Below are positions 33,246-43,331 of a stretch of DNA of 64,000 nt, one piece after another. The notes beneath the pieces were generated by a model. It saw only the letters and a list, made by a program, of their open reading frames with translations. It was not told the origin of the DNA and did no database searches. The stretch is from Diphasiastrum complanatum (taxonomy: Eukaryota > Streptophyta > Lycopodiopsida > Lycopodiales > Lycopodiaceae), in assembly GCA_029204225.1 (NCBI GenBank), contig CM055099.1:68317084-68381083 (forward strand). Direction: 5' to 3'. Numbering within the stretch: position 1 is the stretch's first letter; each line of letters begins with the position of its first letter. The position numbers and the translations under genes are program-made.

Positions 33246-35423
33246 TTGCTTTTGAACATGGATGTTAAATCAGTGATAAATTTAAATGCACAATCCGAAT
33301 TTGTAAAACATTTTCCAGAAAACATCGATATTTTTATAGTATTTGCATTTCTTAGTAATTTTCAAAAGCAACCACATGAATTGAGACAAATTATTATTGA
33401 ACTTTTTATGAATTCCATAAACACGGTTGATACGAATGCAGTTTGGTGGGAAGACAATTTTTTTTTAAATAAAATTTTTACAACAATTCATAGAAATATT
33501 CTCAATAGAAATACGTATTCTGATAACATACTAAGTAACTCCGACATGTATATATTATGATAACTTTTGTCTGTTTTGCTAAGCAAAACTACTCACATAC
33601 AAAATCTGTGTACAACAATATAACCCAACATCTCATAACATTACTACTTATTATGTATGCATAAATAAAAGCCATTTATGCATAACTATATTACTTGTGC
33701 TTACAGATCCACCACAAATTTATCCTTGCAAAACAGACAAATGCGTGTTATTTCATAGTTCACAAAATTGTACTCCTTCATACAATTGGACAACGAACAT
33801 GTTACATAGTTTAGAAAGTTTAATAATACAACAACCAAACTTATTTGCTCAACATGTAGCAACTATTTTCAAATCACAATACCCCCACATTTCTTGTACA
33901 ATTCCAAGTATCATCAACCACATTTACAAATTCAAAAAAGTCCATGTCCCACAAGCTTTTGCTATTCGCAAACACGACATTTCTACGTCTAAACCTTCTT
34001 ATAAACAAGCCTCATGTAAAAATTTGACGAATCGCCACTTTTGGACGAAAACCAGAATTAATTCTTTACATCAGATACCTAAAGACTCACCTACTGCCTC
34101 ACAACAAACTATTATTACAAAATTTAGAGCCCTACATACGGACATGTGCTGCACATATACGAGTATTAAAAATCGAATTACAAGATTCAAAAGAACAAAA
34201 ACTTCTTATAATAGTAACATGCATGCACAAGATATTACAATTGCAAATTACTATGAACGTATAAATGATACTCCGATATATACATGTATTAGTTGTGAAT
34301 CAAATTACTTTAATTTCCAAACTCGAATCCTAAACACTGAAGAAGAAACTTACATTGCAGGTCTTAAACAAATACCATTACAAATACAAAAATTATCATA
34401 AAAATACATCTGTGTGCAATGTCGTAAAAGCATACATGCAGATAAAATGCCAAAACTTATGTGCCCAAACCATGTATCAAATAACTCAGAATTGTCATCA
34501 GTTGCAGAATTAAATGAATTAGAAGAACGTTTGGTTGCACCTAGAATTGCGTTCATGCAAATTTGAGATTTAACCTATGAAGGGCAATCAGGTGTAAAAG
34601 GTAGCATTGTAAATGTAATTGCAAATCTTGACAAAATACAAAATATACTTCCACGTTTCATAAATGACAACACATCCCTTATTGTAGCTCTTAAAAAAAA
34701 CTAGAATACAAATCAAACTATATGACCGGAAAAGTCAGACCTTCAAAACTGATGAATGCAATACTTGATCTACAATGTCCACCGCTATCTATGCTAAATA
34801 TACACATAAATCCAATGTGGATATCACATTACCAAAATAACATTGCCCTCCAAATCCTGAAACAATTCCACACACCAAAAAATACAATGAACAAAGATGA
34901 CGAACCAATTTTAGATGACACGGCCATACACCCATTCCATCATGTCGAACATATTATTGATTACGAAACTACGTACAAAGTAATCGCACCTTGTGAAGGA
35001 TACAACCCAGTTGGACTATTTCAAGACGAGCATGTTGAAGAACTAAATTTCCCAACTCTATATTATGGACACTCAAGACAAACTCCAATCAATAATTCTT
35101 ATACCTACCAAACCATTGCTAAATGGGAGCTACAACACTATGAACATAAATTTGCTCGACATACAACCAATTTATTTTTAAAGCAATTAAAATACTAATT
35201 TGCCAATTTTTTATATGGATACGGTTACAAAAAGGAACATCACAACATCGAACATTAACAGCAAGTGATGTATTAAAAGATACAAACATAGAACAACTAC
35301 TACGATCAAATATTGGTTATAGAGATTCTGAACACATACGAACATCTCAGATTATAAACACGAATTACGAGAAAATGTTTTTGCCATGATGTGCCAATTA
35401 GGATCACCAACGTGTTCCTCCAT
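33246..35423 (+). pseudogene. Helitron Rep/helicase gene, 5' part
   Basis: The best-supported stretch starts near 33,697, after an acceptor-like CTTACAG. It includes a Cys-rich block (CKTDKCVLFHSSQNC), then ICVQCRKSIHADKMPKL and LNELEERLVAPRIAFMQI. The segment VKGSIVNVIANLDKIQNILP follows, then MTGKVRPSKLMNAI and FPTLYYGHSRQ with the YQTIAKWELQHYEHKFARH block. These are the conserved blocks upstream of the HUH nuclease in Helitron proteins. Stops at 34,399 (TAA for CAA) and 34,563 (TGA for CGA in MQI-R-DL) and frameshifts near 34,700 and 35,200 inactivate it. The 33,246-33,560 frame is open but unassigned. The gene is cut at 35,423 inside the QLGSPT block by the gypsy element. Confidence 0.87.
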
Positions 35424-35428
35424 CATGC
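35424..35428. repeat. Target-site duplication CATGC, left copy
   Basis: CATGC directly before the gypsy LTR is repeated at 46,950-46,954 directly after the other LTR. Confidence 0.93.
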
Positions 35429-36190
35429 TGTTGGAGGGTTTGCGGATCCCAAGGCAACCCTAACCCTAGTTAATAAGTGAGAGGGATTTGCCACCCTGCG
35501 TGTGTAAGTCCAACCCGATGACCACATAGTTATTTGATTGATTAGTTAAAAGTCAATAAAAGGACTTTAGGCCTTTTTGCGGGACTTTTAATGTTGCAGA
35601 GCCTAAATGTCAAGTTAGTGAATAAAGTTGGGTTTCCCTCCAATTTTTTATGGTTCCCACACTTTTTTAAATTTGAATAAAAATAGAGGCAAGACTGGAC
35701 CAATAGGATTCAGAGGCCAAGGTCCTCCTCTCTACTATAAAAAGGGACCAACTCGAGTTGCTCCTGATGTTCATTTCCTCATTTCAATAAAGCAGATTGG
35801 TTCTCTTTAGAAATGGATTGATGAATGTCCTTGCTCTTCCTTTCTTCTTCTCCATTTCTCATGCTTTCTTTGGATTTTGCTAATTGTTGGATCTGATCAT
35901 TATTGGGATTGCTATTTCTTATGCTTTTTGTGAGAGAGAAAGGGAGAGAGAGAAGAGTAAGTTTCTATCATTGTTGTTGATTTAGGGTTAATGGAAGTAG
36001 GGTTAATGGATGTAGTGTTAATGCTTAGTGTTAATGGATGTTAGTGTTAGATCCTCCATTCATGCTGAAATCTGAACTATACTATCGCTCTCATGGGAAC
36101 GAACCTACGCGTGACAACTAACTTCGTTTCTTTGATGCTAGATTGACTAGATCTTGGATTCAGGTTAGGCAAGAAAAGAAACCCACTACA
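35429..36190 (+). repeat. Gypsy 5' LTR
   Basis: 762 bp, TGTTGGAGGG to CCCACTACA. It has CCAATAGG just upstream of a TATAAAAAGG box (35,736-35,745), and an AATAAAG signal about 50 bases further on (35,786-35,792). Telomere-like CCCTAACCCTA lies near its start, and TTAGGGTTAATGG repeats lie in the downstream half. Confidence 0.95.
35736..35745 (+). promoter_or_regulatory. TATA box of the gypsy 5' LTR
   Basis: TATAAAAAGG, preserved in the 3' LTR at about 46,497-46,506. The AATAAA at 35,786 is also preserved there. Confidence 0.7.
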
Positions 36191-36194
36191 ATTT

Positions 36195-36212
36195 TGGCGC
36201 CGTTGCCGGGGA
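36195..36212 (+). other. Gypsy primer-binding site, tRNA-Asp type
   Basis: TGGCGCCGTTGCCGGGGA lies four bases past the LTR end. It is complementary to the 3' end of plant tRNA-Asp(GUC), a known primer for some plant gypsy lineages. Confidence 0.85.
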
Positions 36213-37421
36213 GCTACGCCAATTTTTCAGTTTGCAGCATGTTTGGTTGATGGTTAGCTTGCATTAGGCATCTTGTCGTGGCATGAATAATGTTAAAACT
36301 GCATTGTAGGGTTAGTTTGGGATTGATTTTGCTAGATTTGAGTGGATTTGCTTGCTTGAAATCTAATCTGATTATTAAACAGAGAAATCTATTCAGATCA
36401 CCAATCTTAAGATCCATTTGGATCTGAGATATCAGAGAAAATAACAAAAATTGGTCAAATCTGTCAAATTTGGTCAAAAAGAGACAAAAAGCGTCATCAG
36501 AGCTCAGAACTTTTTATGCTCTTTCAGAAAACCTTCGTCGAGTTGCAGACACCTTCGGTTTTGTTTACAAGACCTTCAGTTTGAAGGGCGAAGATTAATT
36601 CCCAGCAGATTTTCAGAAACATCAAAAAAATCACCAAAAAACACCAAAAATTATCAAAACCCTAAACAATATAGAAAAAGAACCTTCGCCCAATTCACTA
36701 TGCTTAGATGTGATTCAAATCTATCTATCGCTAGGTCTGCAAAGAATAATACCAAAAATAGAAAGGTTTCCAGAGGATCAGTTGTCATATTGTCGTATTT
36801 TTGCCCAAAAAGTCACTTTTTTGCAAAATTATCAGTATTACTCTTGATCCTTCGCCAGAACCTTCGCCGAGTTTCCATAATATTCTATTTATAGTAAACT
36901 ACTATTTTTGAGTTCGGCAAAGATTCATCTTGATCAGATCACAAAAAATCTTGATTTTTACCCTCGCCAGATTACAAAAACTGTATTTTCTTGTGTAAGA
37001 AATCTTCGTCTGGTTCTCCATAATTTTATCTATGTCAGACCTTCCATCTGAGAAGTCGACAAAGGTTATTTCTCAAGAAATTGCCAGAAAAGTGTTCAGA
37101 GAATTTTTATCCCAAACTAGCATTGTTGGACCTTCGCCGAGACAACCTTCGCCTAGAGAACCTTCGCCAGTCCTATTTTTAGTTTTTGATTTTTCAGATC
37201 AAGTCTCTGTCAAAATTTGGATCAAATCTGATATATTCTGAATTAGACTCTGAGAGATTTATCATTTCTGAGAAGTATCGATTAATCAAATTTTGGGTAC
37301 TTTTTCATCATATAGAATCAGATTCTTGAAAAGTAGAATAGAGCTAGCAGATCTAATCTGAAATAGTTTTTTGGAAAAATCTATATCCAATCACATCATC
37401 GATTTGATTTAAGTTTGTAAG
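36213..37421 (+). other. Gypsy 5' leader with CCTTCGCC motif cluster
   Basis: About 1.2 kb of non-coding leader. CCTTCGCC occurs at 36,683, 36,849, 36,861, 37,131, 37,146 and 37,161; the last three are exactly 15 bases apart. Looser forms (CCTTCGTC, CCTTCGGT, CCCTCGCC) lie at 36,532, 36,552 and 36,961. The same motif recurs in the spacer at 42.8-43.1 kb. Confidence 0.85.
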
Positions 37422-39000
37422 ATGGCTGCCCCTGGAGCTGCTCCACAGGAGGTCAATCCAATTATTGTTAGAAGAGCACCCCGATTGGATCTACCCAAAT
37501 ATAATGGATTAACAGATCCAGTTATATTTCTTTAGATCTATGTTGAATCCTGTGAGGTCTATGGTGAGATCTATCCTCAAGATAAACTTAAGTTGTTTCA
37601 TATGGCCTTAACGGGCGCAGCACAAGATTGGTACTATAACCAAGATGAAACTGAACTTATAGATTGGGAGGTTGTTAAACGAGCCCTTATCACACGGTTC
37701 AAACCGCGGAAGTTTATGGAAGACCCTTTCCTACTTTTAAGTAAAATTCAAATGGAAAAGCGGGAAATGGTTCAAGATTACATCAAAAGAGTGAAACGTC
37801 TCAGATCTAAGTGTGAACCTGAGCTGATTAATGAGAATGCCATGATTATGTGGTTTTTGTCAGGTCTACTTAAACGGATCAAACGTGAACTGAAACGTCA
37901 TAATGAGTACGCACTTTTGCAAAATGCGATGGACGATGCAATTTGAGAGGAGGATGAAGATTCAGATGATGAGCCGAATGTCAGTATGTTGCCTTATACA
38001 GCAGGGCAAACTACTACGACATCCATCACTATTGCATCAACGAATGCCAATGCTACTGTAGAAATGATGCTCAATGAGTTCGAGAAACTTTGGAAGACCC
38101 TATAGAAACAGATGGAAAAGTTGCAGTTGCAATTTGATGAGAAGATCAAAGCATTGAAAAATTTTCACGGAGAAGCGAACAAGGAACCTGAGAAGTTTGT
38201 AAAGACTTTTCCTACTAGGAAAAATGTCTGGTGTTCTATTTGTATAGGAAATCACACAGTGAACGAGTGTCCTCAATTGAAAAAATGAATGGAAATCAGT
38301 GTTTTCCATCTGTGTAGTTCACCTGACCATGAGACTGCCTTTTGCAACTTCAACCCTCGGATAATTCAGCAATGGTATGCCCAGATGGGATATTGAGATC
38401 CACAGTATGGAGGCAATATAGCAGCAAGACTAGGACAATCTACTCTTGGATACCCGAATCGTCTAGCTTTGTCTGCCCCACCAAAACACTCCGCTCCTCC
38501 TACCAATTTGATGGAATCAGAATCTTATGGAAGTGCTGAGCAATGGAGCTATGGTAATGATCAAGAAGGTGTATCTTCAGAATAGTATGTCATTTATGCT
38601 GCCGCTCAACAACAAGCCTCGAGAAATTGGGCCAGAGCACCACTTGGATGCTTTGCATGTGGAGAAAAACACAGAGTTGCAGAATGCCCAAATAAAAAAA
38701 AATGTGTACCATTCTGTCGTGACTGTGGATATGGGCATTGCTATAAAGACTGTCCAGCAAGACCGAAGCCACCACCAGCTACAGCACCTATAAATTTGAT
38801 AACAATCAAGCAAGGATCGATATCTCATAATAAACCAAGTGCACCCTTGATGGTGGTCACCAGAGCACAAAAGCAAAAAGAACCAGTAGTGGATTCAGTA
38901 CTTGCTGATTCTATACCATTGAACGATACACCAATAGCATCGGAAGTCTATCCAAATCTTAATACAAAAAAATGAAGATATCATGATATGAGATAGTGGA
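37422..39000 (+). pseudogene. Gypsy gag
   Basis: It opens MAAPGAAPQEVNPIIVRRAP. A gag core follows (LFHMALTGAAQDWYYNQDE, TRFKPRKF, KIQMEKREMVQDYIKRVKRL), then a Cys-rich region including CFACGEKHRVAECP and CRDCGYGHCYKDCP and the VVTRAQKQK block. At least seven in-frame stops occur (about 37,534, 37,944, 38,103, 38,286, 38,397, 38,583 and 38,972). Nearly all are TAG or TGA where CAG or CGA is expected. The frame is otherwise largely continuous. Confidence 0.9.
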
Positions 39001-39878
39001 TTAAACATCTGCAAGAAGAAGAGGAACTTGAAGCTGCTAAAGTAACAGTTGAAGTTCAGTCTTAGCCATTGCAGCCTCCAAGAAATTTACGTACGGATAT
39101 GAATGATCAATTACATCATCACAAAGAACCCTTCAAGATGACTAAACCTGAACCACCGCATACAGAATTACTCATGAATATTTTGTCTAGCAAGATCAAT
39201 ATTTCATTGGGAGAGTTCCTAAAGTTGGTGCCAAAAGCAAAATAAGTCTTAGCACAAAAGTTAGCTCAAGAAGAATCAGAAGACCATCAGGAGCCTCTTT
39301 TTTGTGCTGGATTTGAAAAATCTAATGATGTACTCCATGTTGGAGCCGCTTGGAAAAGTGAACAAAAGAATATCACTCTACCGATACAACATAGACAATT
39401 TTCTAAAGAAGCAGCCGTGATAGACGGCGGTTCAGGAGTTAACCTGATTTCTACAAAGCTATGTACAAAATGGGGCCTTACAAAGATTAAGCCTTTTACT
39501 TTTGCTATTAAGCTAGCTGATCAAACGACAGTTCGTCCACGAGGAATGGTGGAAGATATACCTGTCAGGATTGCAGGAGTACAGTTTGTCATTACTTTCG
39601 TCGTGATGGACTTACCAGAAGCACCAAATGTCTACCGAGTTCTCTTAGGACGTCCATGGTTACGAGTTGCACAAGTAATTCATAACTGGGGTACCGGCAA
39701 AATCACTTTTGAAAATCGTGAACGTGCAGTTAAAATTGATCCTACGACTTGGACTATCAAGCTAGTGGTTCAAAAAGCGGATGATAATTCATCAACAACG
39801 GATCACACTTATGATCGACCAGAGAAAAAATTGGGAGTTCATTACGATTCTCAAATGGATATTGTCAATTGGAACTAA
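39001..39878 (+). pseudogene. Gypsy linker and aspartic protease
   Basis: After a linker with two more stops, the protease reads VIDGGSGVNLISTKLC, followed by IKLADQTTVRP, FVVMDLPEAPNVYRVLLGRPW and the region after it. IDGGSG is the active-site form seen in several plant gypsy lineages. A TAA at 39,876 probably replaces CAA. Confidence 0.85.
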
Positions 39879-41335
39879 GCTCTTGCAACAATTGATTGTA
39901 CAGCAGGATATATGTGTCAACAAGATATTCAATCAGAGAGGAGCGAGATTTCCTTGTTAGATCAAACTTTGGATATGCCAATCACGTTTCTACTAAATGT
40001 GCTGAATGTAACGTGGATATCAACGGAACCTATACCAGATCCAATTGAGGATGATCTCATACCAATGAGCCATGCCTTAACTTATGATGGCAATGCAGAA
40101 CTTACGGATGAGCAGATTCTACATCATATGGATCCGACCAAATTTGGAGTGCGTAATGTTCCTGATGAACCAACAATCAAATCGCCCAAAGTAGTTATAT
40201 TGAAGGGAGACAGGATGACAGGTTCGATGATGAAGAAACAAGCAAAGCAACATCATAATACGGTTCTAAAATGGGAAAATCCCCCTCAAAAGATCGATTT
40301 AAGGAAGTGCCACCTCTATTGGATAAAAGCAAAGGAAAAGTCAAGAATGGTTCTTCAAGTCAGATCTCCAGCAAGACATCATCGTCTAGGAAGTCTTCAT
40401 AAGTCCTTTCGAAAAGGAACAAGCAAATGTAGTCCAGCATGATATGCCAGAGCATTTTAAATGTTATACAATGGATGATGTGGTTATCATGTTATCTAAA
40501 GCACATCGTGCCTGAAGAACACATGCCGGAATCTAAAGAGGTTTACGATGTCCCAGCTAGGACACAGCCAATGAATCTTGTAGGACCAGGAGAACCGGAA
40601 AAGATTGTACAAGTGGGATCACAACTTACTCCTGAACAGTATCAAGCACTCTTTTTGCTACTTAGTAAGTATCAAGATTGTTTTGCATGGACTTATCAAG
40701 ATTTGAAGGGTATTCCGACATCAGTCACTGAACATACCATACCTTTAGTACCTGATGCAGTGTCAAAGGTTACAAAGTTCTATCGCTGTAATCCTAATGT
40801 GGCAGATCTGATAAAGAAAGAACTTCAGAGATTGCTTGACGTTGATTTCATTTATGAGATCGAGCATACCGAATGGATTTCACCGATTGTCATTGTTCCT
40901 AAGAAAAATGAGAAATTGCGAATTTGTGTGAATCTCAAAGCATTGAATAAAGTGACACGGAAGGATCACTTTTCGTTACCTTTTACTGAAAGCATTTTGG
41001 ATCACCTTGCGGGAGCGGAAGCTTATAGTTTCCTGGATGGATTTAGTGGTTACAACCAAGTTAAGATTGCACCTGCCGATCGCCACAAAACTACTTTTGC
41101 AACAGAATGGGACACCTATGCTTACAAAGTAATGTCGTTTGGACTCTGTAATGCACCAAATTCATTCCGCGCACCAGTTAATACTGAAGTGGATGATGAA
41201 CTGCCAGATGCTGCATTGTTCTATGTTGAAGCAGTACCTGAGTGGGTGGCAGATATTGTTGAGTACCTAATGCTAGGACAACCGAATGACTCTTTGACAA
41301 AAGTACAGAAAAGACAATTGATTTATAAGGCTTAA
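39879..41335 (+). pseudogene. Gypsy reverse transcriptase lacking its catalytic centre
   Basis: The linker up to about 40,500 is frameshifted. The RT then reads PEQYQALFLLLSKYQDCFAW, DFIYEIEHTEWISPIVIVPK, RICVNLKALNKVT and AYSFLDGFSGYNQVKIAP, then KTTFATEWDTYAYKVMSFGLCNAP. After NSFRAPVNTE it jumps in frame to DDELPDAALFYVEAVPEWV, which belongs just before integrase. The YxDD active site, the rest of the palm and thumb, and all of RNase H are missing. The first catalytic Asp (FLDGFSGY) is present. Confidence 0.88.
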
Positions 41336-42500
41336 CCTTATCAATTAATTGCAAGACAATTGTATGGTCGTGAATCAGATAATATTTTACGAAGATGTGT
41401 TTTACCACATGAAGTACCAGATCTAATCATGTTTTCACATGATGGCATGGGTGGAGGACACTTTTCTACAGATATTACTGTTCGCAAACTTTTGCAATCC
41501 GGTTGTTGGTGGCCTACGATTCATAAGGACACAGAAAATTTTATTCAGACATGTGATGTCTGCCAGCGAGCACGACGGCCTACTCGACAGAATTATGAAC
41601 CCTTACATCCGGTTTTATCACAAGCACCATTTGAAAAATGGGGACTGGATTATGTTGGTCCTATTCATCCTGCTGCTCAAAGATCTCATGCCCGTTACAT
41701 TATCGTCGCAACTGATTATATGATCAAGTGGGTTGAAGCCAAAGTTGTCAAAGTGGCTGATGCGAAATCTATGGCCAAGTTTCTATATGAAAATATTATA
41801 ATCAGATTTGGATGTTCGATCAAAATTGTCAATGATCGGGGTACACACTTTGTTAATCAAACGATAAAGTGTTTACTGGAAGATTTATTTGTTATACACA
41901 GATTTAGTACTCCCTATTATCCCAGAGCGAATGGCCAAGCTGAATCTTCCAATAAGATTCTTTGCACCATTATTACAAAGATAGTTGAAGCGAGTCGCTC
42001 TGATTGGGAACATAAACTATATGCAGCATTATGGGCATTCAGAACCGCTTACAAAAATAGTACAAATCGAACACCTTTTCAACTGGTTTATGGTCAAGAT
42101 GTTGTTATGCCAATTGAATTTTTAATCTCATCTTTACGCACAGCAGCAACAGAATGATTAAATGATGATCAGTCTTTACAACTTCATCATAAAGCATTGC
42201 ACAAATTATGTGAAACCCGATTGATGGCAGTTCATGCCTTAGCAGTAGAGAAAGCCCGCCGTAAGGCATGGCACGATCGTCGATTGTACAAGAAAGATCT
42301 GGAAGCAGGAGATCTTGCATTGATGTACAAAACCAAGCTGATCAAGGGTAAGTTGAAGTTTACTGGGGAAGGCCCGTATAAAGTGAAGGAAATCCTGAAC
42401 TATGGCATAGTAATTCTTGAGCACTTGGATGGAAAATGATTTGATACTCCGATAAATGGCAGCCAATTATGCAAGTTTTGGCAGCCTGCTCCGCCAGTTT
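41336..42500 (+). pseudogene. Gypsy integrase
   Basis: It has an HHCC zinc finger (HDGMGGGHFS ... CDVCQRARRP). The core has the catalytic triad: first Asp in LDYVGPIHP, second in VNDRGTHFVN, and Glu in YPRANGQAESSNK. Then come LWAFRTAYKNSTNRTPFQLVYG and a C-terminal part (KARRKAWHDRRLYKKDLEAGDL ... YKVKEILNYGIV). Stops at 41,333 (TAA for CAA), 42,155 (TGA for CGA) and 42,437 (TGA for CGA) fit single C-to-T changes. Apart from those the domain is complete. Confidence 0.93.
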
Positions 42501-43331
42501 AACAAGCCTGATCTCAATATATTTTTCATTTTATTTGTTTTTAATTTTTTGTTTTCAGTAATTAATTTGCTGACTTTTTTTTGAAAAAAGACAGTTAAAA
42601 AAAAAATAAATAAATAATAATAATAATAAAAATAAGGAAAGACTGATGAGCAAAAGTCAAGAAATCATCAGCATAAGAGAAAGGAAGCACAGTATTTTTA
42701 TGGAAAATGACTTAGAAAACCACCATTGATTTGGCCAATACAGTATCAGAAACCTTTGCTGAACTCTCAGACTGTACATCCACCCTTGATTTATCTAAAT
42801 TGAGGTGGGCGAAGGTTTCTGACTAGAGAAAAATCAATTTTTGAGTCAGGCGAATGTTCAGTGATATGCCATTTTGGGAACCTTCGCCGAGCATCATAAC
42901 GTCATTATGAACCTTCGCCGACCTGCTAGATGATCTTAAAATGTCAAAATTAGGTTGTCCATAGGTTTAGATTGTGAGAAAAAACATTTATGACAGTACC
43001 TGGGTGAAGGACCCTCCTAGGCGAAGGTTCATCCTTTGCCAGCCCTGGAAAACGTTCGCCTGATATTTTCAGATCCCTAGAAACCTTCGGAGAGATTTTT
43101 ATAGCCTATTTTTACAGTTTTGTACATGCCTGCAAATTTTTGTTCAGAATTGATCAGCCCAACTACTATTCAATGTAATGGACCCACCAAATTCACCTAT
43201 AAGTTGGCTGAATTCGATTCATTTTTCACTTGTGCTAGCGAAGCTCTTGCGAATTTTTCTTGCTACCAAAGCATTCCAAATTTCCTGCATTGCCTTCTGA
43301 TACACTCTCACATGGTTATAATTCCTTTCTG
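42501..43331 (+). other. Spacer between integrase and the extra frame, second CCTTCGCC cluster
   Basis: Non-coding. It holds an A/TAA-rich run (about 42,596-42,633). CCTTCGCC lies at 42,881 and 42,912, and its reverse complement at 42,808 and 43,020. Looser forms occur near 43,032, 43,053 and 43,084. TCAGAAACCTT near 42,747 pairs with AAGGTTTCTGA near 42,812, making a hairpin. Confidence 0.8.

Noticed and set aside
41178-42466. Minus-strand frames across the gypsy integrase
   Set aside because: The plus strand shows a complete integrase with its catalytic residues; the minus frames are shadows.
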